From the NCBI RefSeq assembly GCF_014196845.1, contig NZ_JACIEM010000005.1:310001-374000 (forward strand): a stretch of 64,000 nt of DNA, in the 5' to 3' direction. Made by a program: the position numbers and the translations under genes. Positions 8,221-17,892 of this stretch are shown here, in pieces (position 1 is the first letter of the stretch; the number at the start of each line of letters is the position of its first letter). The DNA comes from Aurantimonas endophytica. GTDB lineage: Bacteria; Pseudomonadota; Alphaproteobacteria; Rhizobiales; Rhizobiaceae. The notes beneath the pieces were generated by a model that made no database searches, was not told where the DNA came from, and was given only the letters and a program-made list of their open reading frames with translations.

Positions 8221-8239
8221 ATTGTTTGTGTACAAGCGA
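8221..8239 (+). promoter_or_regulatory. NicR-type operator upstream of nicA (and nicR)
   Basis: ATTGTTTGTGTACAAGCGA, the second copy of the nic palindrome, lies about 62 bases upstream of the nicA ATG in the nicR-nicA divergent region. The central GTGTAC/GTATAC core is shared with the nicC copy. It could serve both divergent promoters. Confidence 0.72.
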
Positions 8240-8301
8240 TTTTTCTGCAAGCTTTGTTTTCTTGTTGTCGAGGCATCGGCCGATGGGGGTGACGAAGGAC
8301 G

Positions 8302-8847
8302 ATGGATCGGTCGATCGAGATTGCCGTGAATGGCAGACGCTACGCCTTCGCCGTCGACGCTCGACGCAGCCTCCTCGACGTCATCAGAAGCGATCTCGGC
8401 ATCACCAGCCCGAAATACGGATGTGGCCTCGCCCAATGCGGGGCCTGCATGGTGCTGGTCGACGGGGCCCCGGCGCGCAGCTGCGTGCTTCGCGCGGCGA
8501 AGGTGGACGGCGCGGTGATCACCACCCTCGAAGGGCTTGCGGATGCCAGCACCGGTGCGTTGCATCCGGTGCAGCGCGGCTTCATCGAGGCAGCTGGAGC
8601 GCAGTGCGGCTATTGCCTGAACGGCATGCTCATGTCGGCGCTGGCGCTCCTGTCGGCCAATCCCGATCCGCGCGAGGACGACGTGAGATCGGCGCTCCGC
8701 CACAATCTGTGCCGCTGCGGGACCCATAAGGAAATCGTCGCCTCGGTGATGCGGGCAGCCGAACTGATGCGCGAGGTGGCCGGGAGCGCTGCGACCGGCG
8801 ACAGTGCCGCTGCCTTGCCACAGGACGGTGAAGGACCCTCCGCGTGA
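8302..8847 (+). CDS. nicA: Nicotinate dehydrogenase, 2Fe-2S subunit
   Basis: A 181-residue small subunit of the molybdenum-dependent nicotinate hydroxylase. It has two [2Fe-2S] sites: plant-type cysteines Cys41, 46, 49 and 61 (CGLAQCGAC) and the helical-domain site Cys102, 105, 137 and 139 (QCGYC ... CRC). Together with NicB it hydroxylates nicotinate at C6 using water as the oxygen source and passes electrons on to cytochrome c. The last 4 bases overlap the nicB start (GTGA), so translation is coupled. There is no FAD subunit gene, as expected for the NicAB type. Confidence 0.93.
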   Translation: MDRSIEIAVNGRRYAFAVDARRSLLDVIRSDLGITSPKYGCGLAQCGACMVLVDGAPARSCVLRAAKVDGAVITTLEGLADASTGALHPVQRGFIEAAGAQCGYCLNGMLMSALALLSANPDPREDDVRSALRHNLCRCGTHKEIVASVMRAAELMREVAGSAATGDSAAALPQDGEGPSA

Positions 8848-11800
8848 CCGGCGACTACGGGTGCATCCTGGTCTTTCGCGAGGATGGCGATACGCGGAAC
8901 GTCTTCCTCTCCTTCGATACAGACGGCATCGCCATCGGCTTCAACGGCCATGTCGATCTCGGTACCGGCGTCGAGACAGCGCTTTCCCAGATCGTTGCGG
9001 AGGAGCTCGACCTGCCGCTCGACCGGGTCCGCATGGTGCTCGGTGATACGGCGCGGACGCCGAACCAAGGCCCGACGATTGCCTCCGAGACCATCCAGAT
9101 CACCGCCGTCCCGCTGCGCCACGCGGCGGCCCAGATCCGCCGGGAGTTGGCGCTGCGCGGCGCGCGGCGGCTCAACGCGCCGGCCACGCGCGTCACGCTC
9201 GCGGAGGGTTCGGTCCGCTGGAAGGACACGGTAGCAAGCTACGAAAGCCTGATCGCCGGCGAGGAGATCGCGCTTCGGCTGGACGAGTGCACGCCGGTGA
9301 AGGACCCGAAGGACTACACCGTCGTCGGCCGCTCCGCGGCGCGGGTGGACCTGCCGGCCAAGGTCACCGGCAGCCATCCCTACATCCACGACGTATTCGT
9401 CGACGGCATGGTCCACGGCCATGTCGTGCGGCCGCCCTATCATGGCCGCGACAGTGGCGCCTTCATCGGCCGCAGCCTCCTCGCCTTCGACGAGGCGGCC
9501 GTGCGCGACATGTCGGGCTTTCTCGCCGTCGTCCGGCGGGGCGACTTCCTCGGCGTCGTCGCGGAGCGGGCGGACCAGGCCGAAGCGATCGCCGAAGCCC
9601 TGCCTGTGGAATGGCTGCTGCCGCCGGAGCTGCCGGACATGGCAAGCCTTGCGGAGACGATCCGCAGCCAGCCGGCGACGCCGCGCACATGCGACGAGAC
9701 CGGCAATTTCTCCGTCGGAATCGCGCAGTGCGAAGTCCGGCTGACGCGTTCCTATGTCTGGCCGTATCACCTGCACGGCTCGATCGGCCCATCCTGCGCC
9801 ATTGCCGACTGGAATGCCGGAGAACCCGTCGTCTGGTCCGGCTCCCAGAACCCCCACATGCTGCGGGCCGATCTGGCCAATCTGATGCAGCTCGACGAAG
9901 CACGGATCGACATCCGCCGCTACCAGGCCGCCGGCTGCTACGGCCGGAACTGCGCCGACGACGTCTGCGGCGACGCGCTGCTCCTGTCCGAGGCCGTCGG
10001 CCGGCCGGTGCGGGTGCAGCTGACGCGGGCTCAGGAGCATCTCTGGGAGCCGAAGGGGGCGGCCCAGGTGATGGACGTCGAGGGTGGGCTGAAGGACGGC
10101 GTCTTCCACGCCTACAGTCTCGACAGCTGGTATCCGTCCAATCGCGGGCCGAACCTCGCCCTGCTCTTGACCGGACGCGTCTCGCCCGAGCCTCGCCCCT
10201 CGGACATGGGCGACCGGACGATCGTCCCGCCCTACCGGATCGCGCACAAGGCGATCACCGTCCACGACATGGCGCCGATCGTGCGCGCGGCGTGGATGCG
10301 GGGCGTGTCGGCCCTGCCTAACACCTTCGCCCATGAGAGCTTCGTCGACGAGCTGGCCTATGAGGCGGGGGCCGACCCCGTCGCCTTCCGGCTAGCCCAT
10401 ATCGATGATGCGCGCACCGCACAACTCATTCGCGAAAGCGCCGAGAAGGGCGGCTGGGAGTCGCGCAGCGCACCGCGCAAGCGCCGCGAGGGCCGCATGG
10501 CCTACGGTCAGGGCTTCGCCTTCGCGACCTATGTCCATGGCGCTTTCCCCGGCACGGCGGCGGCAGCTTCCGCCTGGGTCTGCGACGTCGCAGTCGACAT
10601 GGAGACCGGCGAGGTGCAACTCACCCGCGTTTTCGTCGGCCAGGACCAGGGCCTCGTCATCAATCCGGACGGGGTGCGCCACCAGATCCACGGCAACGTC
10701 AACCAGACGGCCGGCCGGGTGCTCAAGGAGGAGCTGAGCTTCGACGAGATCACCGTCACGGCGAAGAGCTGGGCGACCTATCCGCTGCAGACCTTCCCCG
10801 AGACGCCGGCGATCGAGACGATGCTGGTCGAGCGTTCGGGCGATCCGGCGCTCGGCGTCGGCGAGAGCGCGGCGGTGCCCGCGGCCGCGGCGATCGCCAA
10901 TGCGATCTTCGACGCGACAGGGATCCGCATGCGCGAGGCGCCGTTCACGCCCGAGAGGATGCGCGCGGCGCTCGGCATCGCCGCGTCCGCGCCGACAGCG
11001 CTCGTCGCTGGTCCCGTCGCGAGGCCTTCCTGGCGCGATCGGGTGTTGGCGAAGGGCTTGGGCGCGAAAGGCATCGGTCTAGCGGCGCTGCTGGGCGGCT
11101 CGCTGACAGCGGGTGCGCTGGCCCTGCCGATCCACAAAGCGATCGCGCCGACGGCAGCTCCGAAGGCGGCGAGCTTCTCGGCCGAACTCCTGGCGAAGGG
11201 TCGTGAGGTCTTCGCTGCCGGCAACTGCGCCAGTTGCCATACCGTGCCCGGCGGATCGGCAAATGCCGGAGGCCTCGCCGTCGAAACGCCGTTCGGGACG
11301 ATCTACAGCTCGAACATCACGCCGGACCCGGACACTGGCCTCGGCGAGTGGAGCTTCGACGCGTTCGATCGTGCCATGCGCAAGGGCGTTTCCCGCGACG
11401 GCAGCAACCTTTATCCCGCCTTTCCCTATACGTCCTTCGCCAGGATGAGCGGCGACGACATGTTCGCGCTCTATGCCTATCTGCAGACGCTCGAGCCGGT
11501 ACGCCAGGAGACGCGCCAGGCAGAGATGGCCGTGCCATTCAACCTGAGGCCGCTCAATGCCGGGTGGAACGCGCTCCACCTCCGCTCCGGGCCGTTCGCG
11601 CCCGTGGCGGAGAAGAGCCTGGAATGGAACCGCGGGCGCTATCTGGTCGAGGCAATGGGCCATTGCAGCGCCTGTCACTCGCCGCGCACCGCGCTCGGTG
11701 CCGAGAAGGGGGGCGACGCGGCTCTTTCCGGCGCGCCGATCAAGGGCTGGTACGCGCCGGCCATCGCGGGCGCCGATGCCGCCAGCTTCGGTTGGGACGA

Positions 11801-12311
11801 GGAGCGCTTCTATAAGTATCTGCGAACGGGCCTCGCCGACGATCTCGCGGCCGCCGCCGGCCCGATGGCCGACGTCGTCGCCAATCTGAAGGAGCTTCCG
11901 GACAGCGACATCCAGGCGATGGCGGTCTATCTCGCCTCGCTGTCGACGGACGAGGCAGGGCGTTCGGTCGCTGGCCCTCGGCCGTCGGAGGATCTGCGCA
12001 ATGCCGCTGCCGGCCGGACAGCCACTTCGCTCCCTGATGCAACGCACCGCCTGTTCGAGAGCGCCTGCGCGGTCTGCCACGAACCGGCCATGGGTAATCT
12101 GGCGACCGCCGCGCAGGTGCCGCTGTGGCGCAGTCCGGCGCTGCGGTCTGGCGACGACGAGGCACTGCGCACCGTCATCCGGGAGGGGATCGAGGCGCCG
12201 CTCTCCCTGAAGACTCGCGACATGCCCGGCTTCGGCAAGGAACTGACGGGCGAGCAGATCGACGCACTCGCCGCCTATGTCCGCGCGCGCTACGGCACGG
12301 CGCGGCGCTAG
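8844..12311 (+). CDS. nicB: Nicotinate dehydrogenase, molybdopterin subunit fused to triheme cytochrome c
   Basis: A 1155-residue protein from a GTG start. Residues about 1-715 form the molybdopterin-binding hydroxylase domain; the catalytic Glu is Glu674 in GVGESAAVPAA. A hydrophobic segment near residues 738-760 is followed by a cytochrome c region with three CxxCH heme motifs, starting at Cys795 (CASCH), Cys941 (CSACH) and Cys1075 (CAVCH). This fusion is the mark of NicB (1187 residues in P. putida). The heme arm carries electrons from the [2Fe-2S] clusters of NicA to the respiratory chain, so the heme part should face the periplasm or membrane. Overlaps nicA by 4 bases. Confidence 0.94.
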   Translation: MTGDYGCILVFREDGDTRNVFLSFDTDGIAIGFNGHVDLGTGVETALSQIVAEELDLPLDRVRMVLGDTARTPNQGPTIASETIQITAVPLRHAAAQIRRELALRGARRLNAPATRVTLAEGSVRWKDTVASYESLIAGEEIALRLDECTPVKDPKDYTVVGRSAARVDLPAKVTGSHPYIHDVFVDGMVHGHVVRPPYHGRDSGAFIGRSLLAFDEAAVRDMSGFLAVVRRGDFLGVVAERADQAEAIAEALPVEWLLPPELPDMASLAETIRSQPATPRTCDETGNFSVGIAQCEVRLTRSYVWPYHLHGSIGPSCAIADWNAGEPVVWSGSQNPHMLRADLANLMQLDEARIDIRRYQAAGCYGRNCADDVCGDALLLSEAVGRPVRVQLTRAQEHLWEPKGAAQVMDVEGGLKDGVFHAYSLDSWYPSNRGPNLALLLTGRVSPEPRPSDMGDRTIVPPYRIAHKAITVHDMAPIVRAAWMRGVSALPNTFAHESFVDELAYEAGADPVAFRLAHIDDARTAQLIRESAEKGGWESRSAPRKRREGRMAYGQGFAFATYVHGAFPGTAAAASAWVCDVAVDMETGEVQLTRVFVGQDQGLVINPDGVRHQIHGNVNQTAGRVLKEELSFDEITVTAKSWATYPLQTFPETPAIETMLVERSGDPALGVGESAAVPAAAAIANAIFDATGIRMREAPFTPERMRAALGIAASAPTALVAGPVARPSWRDRVLAKGLGAKGIGLAALLGGSLTAGALALPIHKAIAPTAAPKAASFSAELLAKGREVFAAGNCASCHTVPGGSANAGGLAVETPFGTIYSSNITPDPDTGLGEWSFDAFDRAMRKGVSRDGSNLYPAFPYTSFARMSGDDMFALYAYLQTLEPVRQETRQAEMAVPFNLRPLNAGWNALHLRSGPFAPVAEKSLEWNRGRYLVEAMGHCSACHSPRTALGAEKGGDAALSGAPIKGWYAPAIAGADAASFGWDEERFYKYLRTGLADDLAAAAGPMADVVANLKELPDSDIQAMAVYLASLSTDEAGRSVAGPRPSEDLRNAAAGRTATSLPDATHRLFESACAVCHEPAMGNLATAAQVPLWRSPALRSGDDEALRTVIREGIEAPLSLKTRDMPGFGKELTGEQIDALAAYVRARYGTARR

Positions 12312-12489
12312 AGCATGTCATGGAGAAGCCGGAACCGGCCTACCGCCGGGACGATGCGAAAGGGGAATGGATCGGACGGCCTGCCGGCGAACCAGATGCC
12401 TTCCCGAACGGCGGGCTGGAATGGAGGGGCATTTCGGCCGCGCGGGCCTTTGGCCTGCGGCGCAATAGGGGCTTTACAGCTCTCGCATA

Positions 12490-13672
<1,183 letters not shown>

Positions 13673-13876
13673 GTTCCGTTTCAGCCGGGGGGTCCGGTCT
13701 GGAGCCAATCCACGCGGATTCCGCGAGCGAACGAACTGCCCCAAGTACCGCGAGCAATGCGGCTTGGAGGGCACCTTATGGGCATGCTTGCGGCGCGGAA
13801 GAGACTGCTTGCGGACTGATTGCCATGATCAGGGTCGCGGTTGCGACAGGGCGGGCCATGCGAGGGGCCGGCGCGT

Positions 13877-15472
13877 TCATGCCACGTCCGTTGGATGCCC
13901 GCGGCGGATGGTCCGCCCAGGGGACGCGTCGGATCGGATGACCTGCAGGGCTTCCCAGTGCGGTCGCTCGAACCGAAGGAACTTGGTGGCGGCACCCCTG
14001 AGTTCCTTCAGGCTCTCGGCCTGATCCTCGATCCTGTTGCCATCCTTCACGAGGCGCTCGCCGACGCGTTCCAGGAATTCCCAGACATAGCCGGCGAGAG
14101 CTTCGACGTCGTCCCTGCCTTCCTGCATGGCGAGGACGAACAGTTGCGCCATGTGCGGCACGACGATCCCGCCGCCGGTGACGGGCGAGGCCATGTGCTG
14201 CAGGTCCATGCTGCTGCTGGCCCGTTGCAGGATGTGCGCGTTCAATGCGGCGCACCGTTCAACCATCGTGTCCGTCGGGGTCTGGGCCGGACAGGCGAGG
14301 CCCGAGCCTGCCAGCATCGTCAGGACGTCGATAATGTCTGCCGGCCTGCGGTCGCGAAGCCTTGGATGCGCGAGGAGCTCGTCGACCCGTTTGGGCCTGT
14401 AGTCGTCGTCCGACAGGACCTCGAGAACCGGATCGTAGCGGTGCGCGGGCAGTTCCACCTCGCCCCTGCCGCACGGTATCCGTTTCGGGATGTCCACCGA
14501 CGGCTTTGCCAGCACGAAGGCCTGCGCGAGCCAGGCTTGGCGTTGTTCCGGGTCCGGCATTCTCCGGGCTCCCTTGACGAAGATGTCGGTCCGGAACCGC
14601 CGGTTCACCATGAAGTCGCGCACCGTCTCCCGCGTGACCGGGTGGTCGATGCGCGCGACCAGTTTGCGACCCTCCTCGTCGAGATGCAGCCCGTCCATCG
14701 CGTCCAGCAGGCGGGTCGAGCCCGCGAAGGTCAGCTTGGCCTCGTCGAGGCTGCGAGCCATGTCGGCGAAGTGCTCGAGATGCCAGTTCGCGTTGAGGAA
14801 TTCGTGCGCCAGGTAGTTGCGGCGCTGCTTCATCATCCCTTCGAGCTGATGCCTCGCGAAGGGGTTGTCGCGGAAATAGGCCGACCCGGCCCGCATGACG
14901 TCGCCCGCGAAGCTGAGCGCGCCCTCCACCATCTCCGCCGCCCCTGCGGTCTTTCCCGCGACGCTGTCCTTGTAGAGGAGCATCAGTTCGCGCACCGGGA
15001 GGATCGGCGCCCAGCCGGGCAGGCAATTATAGCTGATAAAGGCGATGCCGCCGGGCCGCAGCTTCCGCCGGATGATGTCCTTGATGACCCCGCGGCTCGT
15101 GTCCGAGACCCAGCTCCAGATGCCGTGCAGGGCGATGATGTCGAAGTCGGGTAGATCGTCCCTCTCGGCGAACTCCTCGAAGGATTCGTCGAAAAGCCGG
15201 ATCTCTGCCCCGGATGCCAGCGCCAGCTTGCGGGCGGACGCCGTCTGCGCCGGGTTGAAGTCCGTGCCCCAGTAAGAACCTGCCGATGCCGCCGCGTGGA
15301 TGTTGATCGAAACGCCCTGACCGAACCCCAGCTCGAGATAGGTCGGCGTCTCTCCCAGATGCGGGTCCACCCCATGGCAGAGGCATGCCAGTCGCAGCAT
15401 GGCCGGGTTCAGTTCGGGGTAGTAGCCGTGGGTGTAGGTCAGCTCGGTGAAGTAGCCGTCCGACCACGCCAT
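13877..15472 (-). CDS. Class I SAM-dependent methyltransferase with methyltransferase-regulatory domain
   Basis: A 531-residue protein. Residues about 40-200 are a Rossmann methyltransferase: SAM motif I as TYLELGFGQGVSINI, an acidic GTDFNPAQ strand, and motif IV FDIIALHGIWSWVS. The following region (about 215-300, FRDNPFARHQLEGMMKQRRNYLAHEFLN) looks like the methyltransferase regulatory domain found in large bacterial methyltransferases, and the C-terminal 200 residues are a helical domain of that group. Substrate unknown; such proteins are often near lipid or envelope genes. Its start codon overlaps the stop of a PmtA-like methyltransferase by one base (TGATG), so the two are translated together. 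Confidence 0.8.
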   Translation of the reverse strand: MAWSDGYFTELTYTHGYYPELNPAMLRLACLCHGVDPHLGETPTYLELGFGQGVSINIHAAASAGSYWGTDFNPAQTASARKLALASGAEIRLFDESFEEFAERDDLPDFDIIALHGIWSWVSDTSRGVIKDIIRRKLRPGGIAFISYNCLPGWAPILPVRELMLLYKDSVAGKTAGAAEMVEGALSFAGDVMRAGSAYFRDNPFARHQLEGMMKQRRNYLAHEFLNANWHLEHFADMARSLDEAKLTFAGSTRLLDAMDGLHLDEEGRKLVARIDHPVTRETVRDFMVNRRFRTDIFVKGARRMPDPEQRQAWLAQAFVLAKPSVDIPKRIPCGRGEVELPAHRYDPVLEVLSDDDYRPKRVDELLAHPRLRDRRPADIIDVLTMLAGSGLACPAQTPTDTMVERCAALNAHILQRASSSMDLQHMASPVTGGGIVVPHMAQLFVLAMQEGRDDVEALAGYVWEFLERVGERLVKDGNRIEDQAESLKELRGAATKFLRFERPHWEALQVIRSDASPGRTIRRGHPTDVA

Positions 15473-16140
15473 CAGTCTGCCTCCGGAACGAGCTCGCGGC
15501 GCGGGCTCGTCGTTTGGCTGCCGATCGCCATCCGCCCGGAGCCCAACCCGGCAGGGGAGTGATCGATCAGGCTGAGCCGGTAGACCGAGGCGGGCGGGAG
15601 GTTGGCGAGCGTGCCGCCGATCCGCTCCGCCTTAAGGCCGAGCCGGTCCAGGAGCCTTGCCGGAACGGGGCAACGCGGGCCGTAGGTGAACTGGTAGAAG
15701 CCACCGTCCGGTCTCATCTTGCCGAAGGCGCCGCTAAGGATGCCGATCACCTTGCGCGGTGGCATCGACAGCAGGGGCAAGCCGCTCACGACGGCGCCGG
15801 CGAGCCGCCCCTCGAAAAGATGGACCCGGCGCAGACGGGCCGCATCCATGCACAGCGTGCGCGCGTCGGGAAACCGCCGATGGAGGTTTTCGGCGAACTC
15901 CGCGCCGGACTCGATCAGCACCAGATCCTCCTGCCGGACGCCGCGCGCGAGCAGGGCCCGCGTGAAGGCGCCGGTGCCCGGTCCCAGTTCGATCACCGGG
16001 CCCGTGCCGCGGTCGATCTCGCAGGTGATGAGATTGGCCAGTGCACGTCCCGACGGCGTAACGGCCGCAACGCGTAGCGGGGCCTTCAGCCACGCCCGGA
16101 AGAAGCCAAGCGTCTCGGCCATGTCATGCGTTACTATCAT
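15472..16140 (-). CDS. PmtA-like (phospholipid N-methyltransferase) SAM methyltransferase
   Basis: A 222-residue protein starting MIVTHDMAETLGFFRAWLKA. It has the PmtA/KsgA-like opening PLRVAAVTPSGRALANLI, the SAM motif VIELGPGTGAFTRALL, the acidic strand VLIESGAEFAENL and the SGLPLLSMP motif IV in place of NPPY. This matches Sinorhizobium/Rhodobacter-type phosphatidylethanolamine N-methyltransferases, which make phosphatidylcholine at the inner membrane. The open frame extends far upstream of 16140 but only this part has family similarity. Function as a lipid methylase is a family-level inference; a second methyltransferase is coupled downstream. Confidence 0.78.
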   Translation of the reverse strand: MIVTHDMAETLGFFRAWLKAPLRVAAVTPSGRALANLITCEIDRGTGPVIELGPGTGAFTRALLARGVRQEDLVLIESGAEFAENLHRRFPDARTLCMDAARLRRVHLFEGRLAGAVVSGLPLLSMPPRKVIGILSGAFGKMRPDGGFYQFTYGPRCPVPARLLDRLGLKAERIGGTLANLPPASVYRLSLIDHSPAGLGSGRMAIGSQTTSPRRELVPEAD

Positions 16141-16199
16141 GGAGTGTTCCGGATACGGTGAGGGTCGGAAGTCGGAGCGGACGGGCAGCCGGGTCCGCG

Positions 16200-16838
16200 T
16201 CAGCAGGTCTCGGCCGGCATGGTCATCAGGCTGCGGCGAACACGCATTCTCCGGCCGATCCAGAACAGACTGGCTTGCGCGGCAACGAGAAGGGCGAGAA
16301 TGGCGAGAGCCAGAACCGTGGCGTTCATGTCTCCGACCGCCTGTGAGGCCGCGTATCCGACCCCGATGAACATGCCGTTCCAGACCGTGATGCCTGCCGC
16401 CGAGGCGAACAGGAAGCGTCCCGATCCGCCTTGCAGGAGGGCCGCAAGAGGCGGCGCGACAAGTCGCGCGGTCGGTACGAGCTGGAGCGAGAAGGCGAGC
16501 GCCGTGCCGTTGCGCCGAAGGGACGCGATCCGGTGCTCGAGCTGCCCGGTAGAAATGCCGAACAGGCGCCCGGTCCCTGCGACGAGGCGCGAGGTGCGCG
16601 TCTCGCCAAGTGCCCTTACGGCGAAGAAGCTCGCCATGCAGCCGAGGGTGCTGCCAAGTGTCGTCGCGAACACTGCGGCTGGCAGCAAACGGTAGTCGTC
16701 TGCCGCGGTCACGCCGACAGCGAGCAGCAGGGCGTGGGACGGCAACATCGGAACGAAGCGCTCGGCCAGCCCGATCGCGAACAGGCCGAAGGTGCCGTAG
16801 ACCGCAACCCACCCGACGAGACCTCCGATCGGGTCCAT
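16200..16838 (-). CDS. DedA-family (SNARE-associated) membrane protein
   Basis: About 212 residues with five to six hydrophobic stretches. The DedA signature region is seen as VPMLPSHALLLAVGV, GSTLGCMASFFAVRALG and the re-entrant SLQLVPTARLVAPPLAALLQ with its Pro/Arg pair. DedA proteins are inner-membrane lipid flippases/scramblases, in several bacteria for undecaprenyl phosphate or phospholipids. ATG 16838 has GGAGAG about 7 bases upstream and begins 2 bases after the SDR stop; a GTG at 16853 would overlap it. Its place beside a PmtA-like methyltransferase fits a membrane-lipid role. Confidence 0.82.
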   Translation of the reverse strand: MDPIGGLVGWVAVYGTFGLFAIGLAERFVPMLPSHALLLAVGVTAADDYRLLPAAVFATTLGSTLGCMASFFAVRALGETRTSRLVAGTGRLFGISTGQLEHRIASLRRNGTALAFSLQLVPTARLVAPPLAALLQGGSGRFLFASAAGITVWNGMFIGVGYAASQAVGDMNATVLALAILALLVAAQASLFWIGRRMRVRRSLMTMPAETC

Positions 16839-16840
16839 CC

Positions 16841-17812
16841 CTAGACTCTCCACTGGCCGGTCGCGGCGTATCGGGTGACATTGTCGGGCAAGGCGTCGCC
16901 GAAGCTGACGCCGGCGAGCTGCTCGGTCAGGTCCCAGAGCCGGCGGGCGACATGCGCTTCCAGCGCTGCCTTGGGCGGCTTGGCCTTGGCGGGAAAGCCG
17001 CGGATTTCGCCCATCCCGACCGGACCGTAATAGCCGCCTGCATCGGCGTCCGGGGATGTCGCCGCGAACAGTGTCGGCAGCGCGCCGCGCTCTGCCGGCT
17101 GGAACAGGAACCAGAGATACGTACGCATGCGGCCCTGGGCGCTCGTGCGGCCCGGTGCGTTGTGCAGGAGATCGGTGCGGGAGACGCCGGGATGCGCGGC
17201 AATGCTCTCGATGCCCCAGCCGGCGATGTCGCTGCGGTGCTGCAGCTCGAAGGCGAACATCAGGCAGGCGAGCTTGGACTGGCCGTAGGCCTTCATGGGC
17301 TTGTAGCCAACGTCAGACTGAAGGTCGTCGAAGTCGATCGCGCCACCGCGGGCGGCGACGCTGGACAGCGTCACGACGCGCGGGTTGACGCCTCGCCTCA
17401 GCAGCGGCAGCAGGTGAGCGGTCAAGGCGAAATGTGCCAGATAGTTGACCCCGAACTGCAGCTCGTAGCCGTCGACGGTGGTCTGGCGCTGCGGCGGGGC
17501 CATCACACCGGCATTGTTGATCAGGACGTCGATGCTCTCGCGGCTAACGGCGAGGCGGGTGCCAAAGGCGGCAACCGAGTCGAGATCCGCCAGATCGAGC
17601 GCCTCGAAGCTGACCAGCGCGCCCGGGACGCTCGCCTTGATCCGGGCGACGGCCTGGAGGCCCTTGCCGGGATTGCGGCCGGCGATGATCACGTCGCCGC
17701 CGGCGCGCGCCAGCGCCAGCGCGTCCTCGAAACCGAGGCCGCCGGTGCCGGTCACGACGATGGTGCGGCCGCGCTGGGACGGGATGTCCTCGATTGTCCA
17801 GTGCTTGGTCAT
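16841..17812 (-). CDS. Short-chain dehydrogenase/reductase (retinol dehydrogenase-like)
   Basis: A 323-residue SDR. The nucleotide motif TGxxxGxG is seen as TGTGGLGFE near residues 21-29, NNAG as INNAGVMAPP near residue 95, and the catalytic Ser and YxxxK as LSSVAAR and YGQSKLACL. The C-terminal extension and the AGGYYGP segment place it with the WW-oxidoreductase/protochlorophyllide-reductase-like SDRs that use NADP(H). The substrate is unknown. It is the first of a leftward run with the DedA and methyltransferase genes, though the IorB-type gene ends only 80 bases before it on the same strand... its start is preceded by a short gap that could hold its own promoter. Confidence 0.82.
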   Translation of the reverse strand: MTKHWTIEDIPSQRGRTIVVTGTGGLGFEDALALARAGGDVIIAGRNPGKGLQAVARIKASVPGALVSFEALDLADLDSVAAFGTRLAVSRESIDVLINNAGVMAPPQRQTTVDGYELQFGVNYLAHFALTAHLLPLLRRGVNPRVVTLSSVAARGGAIDFDDLQSDVGYKPMKAYGQSKLACLMFAFELQHRSDIAGWGIESIAAHPGVSRTDLLHNAPGRTSAQGRMRTYLWFLFQPAERGALPTLFAATSPDADAGGYYGPVGMGEIRGFPAKAKPPKAALEAHVARRLWDLTEQLAGVSFGDALPDNVTRYAATGQWRV

Positions 17813-17892
17813 GGGAGAGTCCTTCGTTTGCGTGACGGATCGTCCGTCGTTGGCTGTGGCCCTTGTGGATATTCGGTCGTGCGGCGCGGCGA

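Noticed and set aside
13841-15154. 437-codon rightward frame over the large methyltransferase
   Set aside because: No motif and no ribosome site; the opposite strand encodes a SAM methyltransferase with clear motifs.
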